Source: PNOJ01 sp016706845
GTDB lineage: Bacteria > Krumholzibacteriota > Krumholzibacteriia > LZORAL124-64-63
Assembly: GCA_016706845.1 (NCBI GenBank)
Contig: JADJIV010000006.1
Coordinates: forward strand, 62,001 to 126,000
Length of the DNA: 64,000 nucleotides
Reading direction: 5' to 3'
The translations under genes were made by a program, and so were the position numbers. The stretch's first letter is position 1, and every line of letters begins with the position of its first letter. Below, in pieces: positions 1-7,546 of this stretch. The notes beneath the pieces were generated by a model. The model searched no databases. It worked only from the letters and a program-made list of their open reading frames with translations, and was not told the origin of the DNA.

Positions 1-632
1 TTCTCGGCGATCCCGGTCATCTTGTCCGCCCATTGGTCGGCGCGGTTGCGGTCGATCCAGTCGGCCGCGATCCGGGCGGCGATGCGGCGCAGGTTCTCCA
101 GCAGGGCCAGGCGCAGCATGATCGGGATGGCCCACAGCTCGCCCAGCTTCAGGACGTTGCCCGACTGGTAGGCGGCGACGAAGCTGCTCAGGTTCTCCGG
201 GTCGACGCGGCCGTCGCCGTGCGCGATCGTTTCCAGCGCGATGTCGTAGACGCGAGGGTAGCCGGCAGACGGACCGCGCCGCAGCGCGGGCAACTCCCGG
301 CTGTAGCCCTTCGGCAGATGGCGCCGGGCCGTGCGGATCTGCTCCTCGATGAGATAGAAGTTGTCGAGCAGCCATTCGCCGGCCGGTGTGATGTGGCGGC
401 CGGTCGTGACGGCTTCGGTCACCACGTCGCGTGTTTCGGTCAGGACGCGCTCGTTCTCCGCCAACCGGGACAGGAGCCGGTCGGGCGCCCGCTCGCGGCA
501 GGGACCGTGGCTTTCGGCGAGGGATTTGCCGTGATGTTTCATCTGATCGGCGCTGAACAGCTCCGAACGCAGGGGCTGCTCGTCGCCGGGAGCCCGGTCG
601 GAGGAGCGCGGGAAGCGTTTCACGGGACTCAT
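1..632 (-). CDS. Cyclic beta-1,2-glucan synthase-like protein, N-terminal part (cut by window edge)
   Basis: The reverse strand reads uninterrupted from an ATG at 632 to the window edge. The protein has SELFSADQMKHHGKSLAESH at about residue 24, then RLLSRLAEN, ITPAGEWLLDNFYLIEEQIR, LPKGYSRELP, RVYDIALE, HGDGRVD and LKLGELWAIPIMLRLALLEN. This run is characteristic of the N-terminal region of NdvB/ChvB-type GT84/GH94 cyclic beta-glucan synthases, very large inner-membrane enzymes that make periplasmic cyclic glucans. Only about 210 residues are present, so the glycosyltransferase and phosphorylase domains lie outside and the product could instead be a GH94 phosphorylase paralogue. The ATG chosen follows an in-frame stop closely upstream. 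Family assignment is by motif memory. Confidence 0.8.
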   Translation of the reverse strand, partial: MSPVKRFPRSSDRAPGDEQPLRSELFSADQMKHHGKSLAESHGPCRERAPDRLLSRLAENERVLTETRDVVTEAVTTGRHITPAGEWLLDNFYLIEEQIRTARRHLPKGYSRELPALRRGPSAGYPRVYDIALETIAHGDGRVDPENLSSFVAAYQSGNVLKLGELWAIPIMLRLALLENLRRIAARIAADWIDRNRADQWADKMTGIAE

Positions 633-811
633 GATGTCATGCGCGCGGGGGAAGTAAGCTGCGCGGCCGGGACCTCGGCCGAGATCCCAGGGCCGCGCAG
701 CAGGAGCCGGGCCTCCGGGCGGAGGCGGTCGATCATCCGGCCCGGATCGATGGTCTTCATGTTCCACAAACTAACCGACAGGGCCGGCATGCGCCACGGA
801 CGGCCTGGCGG

Positions 812-1315
812 CTACTTGCTGCCCCGCACCACCATCAGGTCGAGGTCCTCCCGCAGGCTCTGCAGGTCCTCTTCGTGCTCGATCTCCTGTTCGAGGATCG
901 CGAGCGCCAGGTTGTACGTCACCATGTCCTTGTCCTTGGTGGCGTCCATCAGGGCCTTGTACGTGGTGATCGCGCACTGCTCGCCCGCGATGTTCTGGTC
1001 GAGCAGGACGGCCACGTACGGGTCCTCGGGCGCGTCGTACTTGCAGGGGCTCAGCGCGGCCCAGCCCTCGGGCGTCAGCACCGGCGTGCCGCCGAGCTGG
1101 ATGATGCGGCCGGACAGCATCACGGCGTGGTTCAGCTCCTCGGTGGCATGCAGGTTCAGCTCCGCGGCCACGGCGTCCTTCATCGGGCCCTTGATGAGCT
1201 TCGCGCCGAGCCAGTACTGGTAGTAGGCCAGCCACTCGCTCGCATAGGCCCGGTTGAGCAGGCCCAGGAGTTGATCGACGTCCATGCCGATGATCTCGCG
1301 TCCGCGTGTACCCAT
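812..1315 (-). CDS. Ferritin-like (Dps/bacterioferritin-type) four-helix protein
   Basis: A 167-residue protein with the spacing of a ferritin-like di-iron four-helix bundle: Glu27, Glu60 with His63 (EELNHA), Glu112 and Glu144 with His147 (EQEIEH). The fold stores or oxidises ferrous iron, or uses it to consume peroxide, in the cytoplasm. The start at 1315 is preceded by AAGGAAG at good spacing; a longer open frame upstream reads through the regulator gene in another frame and is not real. It lies about 50 bp downstream of a Fur/PerR-family gene on the same strand and probably shares its transcript, as in peroxide or iron stress operons. Dps-like and bacterioferritin-like subtypes cannot be separated here. 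Confidence 0.85.
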   Translation of the reverse strand: MGTRGREIIGMDVDQLLGLLNRAYASEWLAYYQYWLGAKLIKGPMKDAVAAELNLHATEELNHAVMLSGRIIQLGGTPVLTPEGWAALSPCKYDAPEDPYVAVLLDQNIAGEQCAITTYKALMDATKDKDMVTYNLALAILEQEIEHEEDLQSLREDLDLMVVRGSK

Positions 1316-1368
1316 GTTCGCCTTCCTTTCGGCGGTCGCCCGCCCTTCGTGTTGTCCGACGGCGAGGG

Positions 1369-1860
1369 TCACTCCCCGTCCGGGATCCCTGTCTTCGGAA
1401 TGTCGGGCGTCGCGGCGGAATTCGCGGCGCAGCTGCCGCAGACTCCGCGCACCTCGACGTGCGTGGTGACGATGCTGCCGAACTCCTGCAGGATGTCGGG
1501 GACGCGCAAGTCGTTGCACTCGGCGCTCGTGAAGTCCCGCGCCAGCCCACAGCGCACGCAGACGTAGTGGTGGTGCGGTTCGAGGTTGGCGTCGAAGCGC
1601 ACGCTCCCTCGGCGCGGTCCGAGCGTCGAGACCAGGCCGAGGTCGTGGAGCAGCCAGAGGGTCCGGTAGACGGTGTCCAGCGACACCGTCGGCAAACGGG
1701 TCTGCACTGCGCGGAAAACGAACTCCGCGTCCGGATGCTCCAGGCTCGAGGCGACCTCGCGGAAGATTTCCAGGCGCTGGTGGGTCAGCTTGACGCCCGC
1801 CGCCCTGGCGACCGCCTGGTACCTCGCGAGCCGGCTCAGGATTTCAGGGCCGTCAGTCAT
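1369..1860 (-). CDS. Fur/PerR family metalloregulator
   Basis: This is a Fur-superfamily repressor of about 163 residues. It has an N-terminal winged helix (VKLTHQRLEIF, then TVSLDTVYRTLWLLHDLGL) and a C-terminal metal domain with an Arg-Phe-Asp triplet followed by His-His-His and two Cys-x2-Cys pairs (CVRC, CGSC) for structural zinc. The Asp after RF resembles the peroxide-sensing position of PerR, so a PerR-like role fits the adjacent ferritin-like gene. An earlier in-frame ATG exists at 1866, but AGGAA spacing slightly favours 1860. A palindrome at 1865-1888 overlaps the upstream start, which suggests autoregulation. Metal specificity is inferred. Confidence 0.88.
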   Translation of the reverse strand: MTDGPEILSRLARYQAVARAAGVKLTHQRLEIFREVASSLEHPDAEFVFRAVQTRLPTVSLDTVYRTLWLLHDLGLVSTLGPRRGSVRFDANLEPHHHYVCVRCGLARDFTSAECNDLRVPDILQEFGSIVTTHVEVRGVCGSCAANSAATPDIPKTGIPDGE

Positions 1861-1864
1861 CGAC

Positions 1865-1888
1865 ATTCATTCCTATTTGCAAATGAAT
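1865..1888. promoter_or_regulatory. Putative Fur/PerR operator palindrome
   Basis: The arms ATTCATT (1865-1871) and AATGAAT (1882-1888) form a perfect inverted repeat around a TTTGCAAA core. It is AT-rich in a GC-rich setting and sits at the 5' end of the Fur/PerR gene, between it and the divergent VIT1-type transporter gene. Size and symmetry resemble Fur/PerR boxes, although the sequence is not a consensus match. Binding is inferred. Confidence 0.6.
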
Positions 1889-2021
1889 CGCAGGTAGGAA
1901 CATACCGACAACCAGAGCGATCGTCAAGCCCGTTGCGGATCGCCGCAGGGTCGCCCGGCGCAGGTTGTGAGTATATTGGTGAACATGTCCCCAAGGCGGC
2001 AGGCCCCGACCGGAGACAGTC

Positions 2022-2708
2022 ATGCACGGCGAAAAGCACCGCAGCAACCGGATCGGCTGGCTGCGCGCCTCCGTCCTGGGGGCCAACGACGGCCTGATTT
2101 CCACGAGTAGCCTGGTCGTGGGCGTGGCTGCGGCCGGACCGGGGCGCGAGGCGGTGCTGGTGGCGGCGGCCGCGGGGCTCGTGGCCGGCACCCTTTCGAT
2201 GGCGGCCGGCGAGTATGTCTCGGTGAGTTCCCAGGCGGACACCGAGCATGCCGACCTCGCCCGGGAGCGTCGCGAGCTCGCCGACACGCCGGAAGCCGAA
2301 CGGAATGAACTGGCGGGGATCTACGCCGGTCGCGGGCTCGACCCGGTCCTGGCGCTCGCGGTGGCGGACCAGTTGATGGCCCACGACGCCCTGGGTGCCC
2401 ACGCCCGCGACGAGCTCGGCATCCACGAGGCGACGCGGGCCCGTCCGCTCCAGGCCGCGTCGGCCTCGGCGGCTTCCTTCGCCGTGGGGGCGGCGCCGCC
2501 CGCGCTCATCGCCGCCTTCGTTCCCATGGCGTGGCTCACCCCGGTGGTCGTGGTTGCGACCCTGATCCTGTTGATCGTCCTGGGGGGAGTCGCGGCGCGT
2601 CTCGGCGGCGCCACGATCGCGCGCGGGGCTGCGCGGGTCGCCTTCTGGGGCGCGGTGGCCATGGCGTGCACGGCGGCGGTCGGGAAGCTGTTCGGCGCGG
2701 TCGTCTGA
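2022..2708 (+). CDS. VIT1/CCC1 family transporter
   Basis: A 228-residue membrane protein of the vacuolar iron transporter (VIT1/CCC1) family. It opens with GWLRASVLGANDGLISTSSLVVGVAAAG, the family signature of the first membrane helix, and has LSMAAGEYVSVSSQADTE in helix two, a charged cytoplasmic loop rich in Glu (about residues 75-140, equivalent to the metal-binding domain) and three C-terminal helices. Bacterial members export ferrous iron or manganese. GGAG at 2012-2015 precedes the ATG. It is divergent from the Fur/PerR gene across the candidate operator, so iron sensing, storage and export are linked here. The substrate is inferred. Confidence 0.88.
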   Translation: MHGEKHRSNRIGWLRASVLGANDGLISTSSLVVGVAAAGPGREAVLVAAAAGLVAGTLSMAAGEYVSVSSQADTEHADLARERRELADTPEAERNELAGIYAGRGLDPVLALAVADQLMAHDALGAHARDELGIHEATRARPLQAASASAASFAVGAAPPALIAAFVPMAWLTPVVVVATLILLIVLGGVAARLGGATIARGAARVAFWGAVAMACTAAVGKLFGAVV

Positions 2709-2775
2709 CCGCAACCGTCGACGTAGGCTGGAGAACGGCGGCGTCGCCCATGGTATGGAAAAGGAGATCCCCATC

Positions 2776-3708
2776 GTGACTGATCCGTACGACATGCCGC
2801 AGTTCGCCGACGAAGCCGACGCCGATCGTCGCTGGTGGATCCTGGGCCTCGGCGCGCTCTCTCTGGACCTGGTGTCCGCCCTGGCCGGGGACCGGCCGCT
2901 CTCGGCTGCCGAAAGGGACCTGCTCGACGGCCTGGAACAGAGCCGCGGCCCGAGCTACTATTCCGACATCCTCTATGCGATCACGCACCGGTACTTCTCG
3001 CCGGACGAAGCTGAAGACCACTGGCGGGCGATCCTGCACCATAAATTCGAGCTGTCCGGGATCCTGGGCCGGAACGTCAGGATCGTCGTCGCCGCCCTGG
3101 ACTACCTGTCGAACATCACGGCTCACCTGGATTCCTCCACGCTGGTGGACGAGGAGCACATCGACGGGATCGTCGAGCTCTCGCTGCGCGACGGCCTGAC
3201 GGACCTCTTCAACCACACCTATTTCTATCAGCAGATCGACTTCGAGGTGAGGCGCTACGTGCGCTACGGCACTCCGGTCTCCCTGATCCTCATCGACATC
3301 GACGACTTCAAGGCGGTCAACGACAACTTCGGACACCGGCAGGGCGACGTGATCCTGGCCGCGATGGGCAGAAAACTCATGAGCGTCTCCAGGGAGGCCG
3401 ACGTCTGCTGCCGCTACGGCGGCGAGGAGTTCGCGGTCATCCTGCCGATGACCGACGCGACGGAGGCCGGTGCGATCGCCGTCCGGCTGAACCGGGAACT
3501 GGCGGAACGCCTGCCCGACGGCCGGACCGTGACCGTCAGCATCGGCGTGGCGTCGTGCGGGAAGAAGACCGGAACTTCGCGGGACCTCGTGGAAAGGGCG
3601 GATGCGGCGCTCTACCAGGTCAAACGCAGCGGGAAGAACCGCGTCCTGGTGGCGGCGGACGCGGAGTCGGGGCCGGAGGCCGGCGGGCAGGATCGCATGA
3701 TTCCATGA
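2776..3708 (+). CDS. GGDEF diguanylate cyclase
   Basis: This soluble protein of about 310 residues has an alpha-helical N-terminal half with no recognised sensor domain and a C-terminal GGDEF domain. The domain starts at DGLTDLFNHTYF and carries the catalytic GGEEF loop. An inhibitory I-site Arg-x2-Asp (READ) lies five residues before GGEEF, so product inhibition by cyclic di-GMP is likely. An upstream ATG at 2755 is in frame, but AAGGAG at 2761-2766 sits nine bases before a GTG at 2776, which is the preferred start. It is followed closely by a SpoIIAA-like gene. The input signal is unknown. Confidence 0.9.
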   Translation: MTDPYDMPQFADEADADRRWWILGLGALSLDLVSALAGDRPLSAAERDLLDGLEQSRGPSYYSDILYAITHRYFSPDEAEDHWRAILHHKFELSGILGRNVRIVVAALDYLSNITAHLDSSTLVDEEHIDGIVELSLRDGLTDLFNHTYFYQQIDFEVRRYVRYGTPVSLILIDIDDFKAVNDNFGHRQGDVILAAMGRKLMSVSREADVCCRYGGEEFAVILPMTDATEAGAIAVRLNRELAERLPDGRTVTVSIGVASCGKKTGTSRDLVERADAALYQVKRSGKNRVLVAADAESGPEAGGQDRMIP

Positions 3709-3724
3709 ACGGAGGGGCTATCCT

Positions 3725-4105
3725 ATGGCAACCAAGATCAAGATCGTCACGACCGGGGATTTCCTGGAAATCACCCCCGAGGGGGTCATCGACATGGCCA
3801 CGAGCCGGCAGCTCCTCGTGGACATCGCCAAGGCCGACCGCCACCCCGTGGATTTCGACCTGCTGATCGACTTCCGCGACACGCAGTGGCGCATGTCGAC
3901 GTTCGACCTCTACCAACTCGCGTCGGAGCTGTTCGCGCACGGCGACACCTTCCGCCGCAAGGTGGCGCTGCTCGTGCACGAGGGTGCAACGTTCGACGCC
4001 GCGGCCTTCCTCGAAACGTGCTCGCACAACCGCGGCTTCTCCGTGGACGCGTTCACCGACTTCGAGTCCGCCATGCGCTGGTTCCTGATCCCGGAAGACG
4101 TGTAG
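3725..4105 (+). CDS. STAS/SpoIIAA-like protein
   Basis: A 126-residue soluble protein without a signal peptide or membrane segment. The alternating strand/helix pattern (KIVTTGDFLEITPEGVIDM, then DLLIDFRDTQWRMSTFDLYQL, then RKVALLVHEG and FDAAAFLETCSHNRGFSVDAF) resembles the SpoIIAA-like/STAS proteins in which residues near the middle dock a partner. The phosphorylatable serine of classical anti-sigma antagonists is not clear. It starts 16 bp after the diguanylate cyclase with its own Shine-Dalgarno (GGAGG) and is probably cotranscribed, which suggests a role in the same signalling pathway. Its function is not established. Confidence 0.7.
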   Translation: MATKIKIVTTGDFLEITPEGVIDMATSRQLLVDIAKADRHPVDFDLLIDFRDTQWRMSTFDLYQLASELFAHGDTFRRKVALLVHEGATFDAAAFLETCSHNRGFSVDAFTDFESAMRWFLIPEDV

Positions 4106-4129
4106 CTGGAGACGGGCCGGAGGTGGGCG

Positions 4130-4666
4130 GTGGCCAGGAACATCGAGATCAAGGCCCGCCTCGCGGGCATCCCGAAACTGCTGCCGAAGGTCGCCGCCCT
4201 GGCGACCGGCGGTCCCGAGGAGATCGACCAGGACGACACGTTCTTCCGGTGCGCGGACGGCCGGTTGAAGCTGCGCGCTTTTTCCGAGGACCGGGGCGAA
4301 CTCATCTTCTACCGCCGCGCCGACCGGCAGGGCCCCAAGGAGTCGTACTACCTGATCGCGCCGACCGCCGCGCCCGGCGCCCTGCGGCGGCTGCTGGCGC
4401 AGGCGAACGGGGAGACCGGCCGGGTCGTGAAGCACCGCACCGTGTACCTCGTCGGCCGCACGCGCGTGCACCTGGACCGCGTCGAGGGGCTGGGCGATTT
4501 CCTGGAGCTGGAGGTCGTCCTGCGGGACGACGAGGACGCCGCGGCGGGGATCGCCGAGGCGCACGCGCTGATGGAGAGGCTGGGCGTCCGGGCGGCCCAG
4601 CTGGTGGAGGGGGCGTACATCGACCTCCAGGCCGCACGCAACGCCCATGAGGGAAAGGGAACATGA
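4130..4666 (+). CDS. CYTH domain protein (class IV adenylate cyclase-like)
   Basis: A 178-residue CYTH-fold protein. The N-terminal NIEIKARL matches the family's charged EIK strand, followed by DTFFRCADGRLKLRAF, ELIFYRRAD, KHRTVYLVGRTRVHLDRVEGLGDFLELEVVL and a final helix. Members bind triphosphates in a tunnel lined by Arg/Lys and Glu and act as class IV adenylate cyclases or thiamine/inorganic triphosphatases; the reaction cannot be decided from sequence. It starts at a GTG behind GGAGG. Its stop overlaps the pirin start by four bases (ATGA), so the two are translationally coupled. Confidence 0.82.
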   Translation: MARNIEIKARLAGIPKLLPKVAALATGGPEEIDQDDTFFRCADGRLKLRAFSEDRGELIFYRRADRQGPKESYYLIAPTAAPGALRRLLAQANGETGRVVKHRTVYLVGRTRVHLDRVEGLGDFLELEVVLRDDEDAAAGIAEAHALMERLGVRAAQLVEGAYIDLQAARNAHEGKGT

Positions 4667-5361
4667 CCAAGATCATCAAGGCGGAACAGCGCCATTTCTC
4701 GGATATCGGCTGGCTGCAGTCCTACTGGCTCTTCGCGTTCTCCGACTACCACGATCCGCAGAACGTGCGGTTCGGGTCCCTGCGCGTGTTCAACGACGAC
4801 ATCATCGCGCCCCGGGACGGGGTTCCCGATGCATCCCCACCGGGAAATGGAGATCGTGACGCTGGTCCTGCGGGGCGAGATGACCCACCAGGACAGCATG
4901 GGGAACCGGGCCGTAATCAGGGCGGGCGACGTGCAGCGCATGTCCGCCGGTTCGGGGCTGACCCACTCCGAGCACAACCTGGGGACGGAACCCGTCCACA
5001 TCTACCAGATCTGGATCTTCCCGGAGCGCAAGGGCCTGACGCCCTCCTACGACCAGCGGACCATGGACCCCGCCGACTGGCGCAACCGGCTGCGTCCTGT
5101 AGCCTCCGGGCGGGGCGATGCCGGCGCCGTCACCCTGCACGCCGACGCCGTCATCCACCGCTGCAACCTGGACGCAGGCCACGTTGTCACGCACGAGGTC
5201 GCCGCCGACCGGCGGATCTTCGTGTACTTGAAGACCGGGAGCCTCCTGGTCGACGGCAGGAAATGGACGCGAACGACCAGGCCCGCGTCGACGCCGCGGG
5301 GACGCTGGCCATCGCGGCGCGCGAACGTGCGGAATTCGTACTCATCGATGTGCCCGCTTGA
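4663..5361 (+). CDS. Pirin family protein (two compensating frameshifts)
   Basis: Pirin is a bicupin, iron-binding protein with quercetinase or transcription-cofactor activity in some members. The first frame gives MTKIIKAEQRHFSDIGWLQS and FGSLRVFNDD. After about 4817 the reading continues in the next frame with FPMHPHREMEIVTLVLRGEM, AGSGLTHSEHN and IYQIWIFPE, including the His-x-His metal site. After about 5262 it returns to the first frame and ends VLIDVPA. An extra G in a GGGG run and a missing A in an AAA run explain both shifts. The restored protein is about 232 residues, normal for pirin. Either sequencing error or a true pseudogene is possible; the former is favoured because the frame is recovered. 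Confidence 0.82.
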   Translation: MTKIIKAEQRHFSDIGWLQSYWLFAFSDYHDPQNVRFGSLRVFNDDIIAPRDGVPDASPPGNGDRDAGPAGRDDPPGQHGEPGRNQGGRRAAHVRRFGADPLRAQPGDGTRPHLPDLDLPGAQGPDALLRPADHGPRRLAQPAASCSLRAGRCRRRHPARRRRHPPLQPGRRPRCHARGRRRPADLRVLEDREPPGRRQEMDANDQARVDAAGTLAIAARERAEFVLIDVPA

Positions 5362-6866
5362 ACGGGATGGATGCCACGAGCGCCGCCGCCGCGCCGACCG
5401 GAATCGTCCTCTTGACCGGAGCCAGCGGCTACGTCGGCGGTCGCCTGTTGAAGCTGCTGGAGGAGCGGGGCTGGAGCGTGCGCTGCCTGGCCAGGCGGCC
5501 GGAGGCGCTCCGGCCCAGGGTCGGCCCTTTGACGGAGGTGTTCGCCGGGGACGTCCTGGACCGGCCGAGCCTCGACGCCGCCCTGCGCGGGATCCGCGCG
5601 GCTTTCTACCTGGTCCACTCGATGGGCGCGAGCGGGTCCTTCGTCGAGGCGGACCGGCTGGCGGCGCGGAACTTCGGCGCGGCGGCGAGGGCGGCGGGGG
5701 TCGAGCGCATCATCTACCTGGGCGGCCTGGGCTGCGAGGAGGAAGAGCTGTCGCCCCATCTGCGCAGCCGCCAGGAGGTCGGGCGAATCCTGCGGGAATC
5801 GGGCGTGCCGGTGCTGGAGTTCCGCGCGTCGATCGTCATCGGCTCCGGGAGCCTGTCGTTCGAGATGATCCGTTCGCTGGTGGAGCGCCTGCCGGTCATG
5901 ATCACGCCGAAATGGGTCAAGGTGCCGGCCCAGCCCATCGCGATCGACGACCTGCTGGAATACCTGGCCGCCGGCCTGGCGTTGCCCGTCGCCGCGTGCC
6001 GCGTCTACGAGATCGGCGGCGCCGACCAGGTGTCCTACGCGGACATCATGCGCGTGTACGCGCGGCACCGCGGGCTGCGGCTGCGCATGATCCCCGTGCC
6101 GGTCCTGACGCCGCACCTGTCCAGCCTCTGGCTGGGGCTGGTCACGCCGTTGTACGCGCGGATCGGTCGCAAGCTCATCGAGAGCATCGTCCATCCCACG
6201 GTGGTCCGGGACGACGCCGCGCTCGCGGCCTTCGCCGTGAGGCCGGTGGGCGTCGAAGAAGCGGTGCGCCGGGCTTTCGCCAGCGAGGAGCGCCACTACG
6301 CGGCGACGCGCTGGTCCGATGCCCTGTCCTCATCGGGAGCGCAGCCGGCGTGGGGCGGCGTGCATTTCGGCTCCCGGCTGGTGGATTCGCGCACGAGGAA
6401 CGTGAAGGCCCCGCCCGCGGACGCCTTCGCGCCCGTCGAGAGGATCGGCGGCGCGACCGGGTGGTACGCGTGGAATCCGCTGTGGCGGCTGCGGGGGTTC
6501 CTCGATCTGCTCGTCGGCGGTGTGGGCGTCAGGCGGGGAAGGACCTCGCCGACGACGCTGCGCGTGGGCGACGCCGTCGACTGGTGGCGCGTCGAGGCGC
6601 TGGAGCCCGGCCGCCGCCTGCGGCTCGCCGCCGAGATGAAGCTGCCCGGGCGGGCGTGGCTGGAGTTCGAGGTCGAGGGCGACGGCAGGGACTCGACGAT
6701 CCGGCAGACCGCGATCTTCGACCCGGTGGGGCTCTTCGGCCGGGCCTACTGGTACGCGCTCTACCCGGTGCACCAGCTGGTGTTCGGCGGTATGCTGAAG
6801 GGCATCGCGAGGGCGGCGGTCCGCGAAACGGAGGTCCACGATGATATCGGCGCACGAGGCGCTTGA
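5358..6866 (+). CDS. NAD(P)-binding SDR protein with DUF2867 domain
   Basis: A 502-residue cytoplasmic protein. Residues from about 15 hold a Rossmann nucleotide site (TGASGYVGG) of the atypical short-chain dehydrogenase type, with LVHSMGASGSFVEADR and IYLGGLG motifs typical of YbjT-like epimerase relatives. The C-terminal 150 residues (GATGWYAWNPLWRLRGFLD onward) match DUF2867, a common partner of this fold. The catalytic Tyr-x3-Lys is not obvious, so binding rather than catalysis is possible. The first start is TTG at 5358, overlapping the pirin stop; ATG at 5367 is an alternative. The 3' end overlaps the carbonic anhydrase gene by 26 bp. Confidence 0.85.
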   Translation: MNGMDATSAAAAPTGIVLLTGASGYVGGRLLKLLEERGWSVRCLARRPEALRPRVGPLTEVFAGDVLDRPSLDAALRGIRAAFYLVHSMGASGSFVEADRLAARNFGAAARAAGVERIIYLGGLGCEEEELSPHLRSRQEVGRILRESGVPVLEFRASIVIGSGSLSFEMIRSLVERLPVMITPKWVKVPAQPIAIDDLLEYLAAGLALPVAACRVYEIGGADQVSYADIMRVYARHRGLRLRMIPVPVLTPHLSSLWLGLVTPLYARIGRKLIESIVHPTVVRDDAALAAFAVRPVGVEEAVRRAFASEERHYAATRWSDALSSSGAQPAWGGVHFGSRLVDSRTRNVKAPPADAFAPVERIGGATGWYAWNPLWRLRGFLDLLVGGVGVRRGRTSPTTLRVGDAVDWWRVEALEPGRRLRLAAEMKLPGRAWLEFEVEGDGRDSTIRQTAIFDPVGLFGRAYWYALYPVHQLVFGGMLKGIARAAVRETEVHDDIGARGA

Positions 6867-7467
6867 GCGCCTGCGCGAAGGCAACCGCCGCTTCGTGAGC
6901 GAGGTCCGCAACTGCGATCCGCACGAGCGGCGGGCCCGGCGCCTCGAACTGACGGCCGGCCAGGAGCCGCACGCCATCATCCTCGGCTGCTCCGATTCGC
7001 GGGTGCCGGCGGAACTCGTCTTCGACCAGGGACTCGGCGACCTGTTCGTCATCCGGGTCGCGGGCAACATCGTCGCCCCGTCGCAGGTCGGCAGCGTCGA
7101 GTTCGCGGCGGAGCAGTACGGCACGCGCCTGGTCGTCGTGCTGGGGCATTCCGAATGCGGCGCGATCCTGGCCACGCTCGAGACCCTGCGGCGGCCGCCC
7201 GACGCCCACTCGTGGAACCTGCGCGCGATCGTCGACCGCATCCGGCCTTCGGTGGAACCCCTGCTGTCGGCGGAACCGGGGCTGCGTCCCGCGGAACTGG
7301 TGCAGTTGGCGGTGCGCGCGAACATCCGCGTCTCCGCGGACCACCTGCGGCACGGGTCGGCCATCCTCGAGAAACTCATCCGCGAGGACGGGCTGCTGGT
7401 CGTCGGCGCGGATTATTCGCTGGAGACCGGGATCGTGGACTTCTTCGACGGTTCGCCGCTGTTGTAG
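6841..7467 (+). CDS. Beta-class carbonic anhydrase
   Basis: A 208-residue beta-carbonic anhydrase, which hydrates carbon dioxide to bicarbonate. Zinc ligands are visible as Cys50, Asp52 (GCSDSRVPAE), His103 and Cys106 (GHSECGAI), and the Asp-Arg pair of the active site is present in CSDSR. RVAGNIV follows at 72-78. The length is normal. It overlaps the preceding SDR gene and probably belongs to the same transcript starting at the CYTH or signalling genes. Confidence 0.93.
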   Translation: MISAHEALERLREGNRRFVSEVRNCDPHERRARRLELTAGQEPHAIILGCSDSRVPAELVFDQGLGDLFVIRVAGNIVAPSQVGSVEFAAEQYGTRLVVVLGHSECGAILATLETLRRPPDAHSWNLRAIVDRIRPSVEPLLSAEPGLRPAELVQLAVRANIRVSADHLRHGSAILEKLIREDGLLVVGADYSLETGIVDFFDGSPLL

Positions 7468-7546
7468 TGGGATCGATTTCTTGATATATTGACAGCACCC
7501 GTCACTCATACCGTGTCTGATCGCCCCCTCAACTCGAGGTAGTGCA

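Noticed and set aside
33..1223. 396-codon forward frame at the window start
   Set aside because: It is the antisense of the glucan synthase-like gene and the ferritin-like gene, both clearly coding on the reverse strand.
4663..5361. Pirin as two or three separate small genes
   Set aside because: Homology passes continuously through three frame segments and ends in the first frame, so it is one gene with two indels.
7489..7517. TTGACA as a sigma70 -35 element upstream of the BNR gene
   Set aside because: No acceptable -10 lies at 16-18 bases, so no promoter is called.
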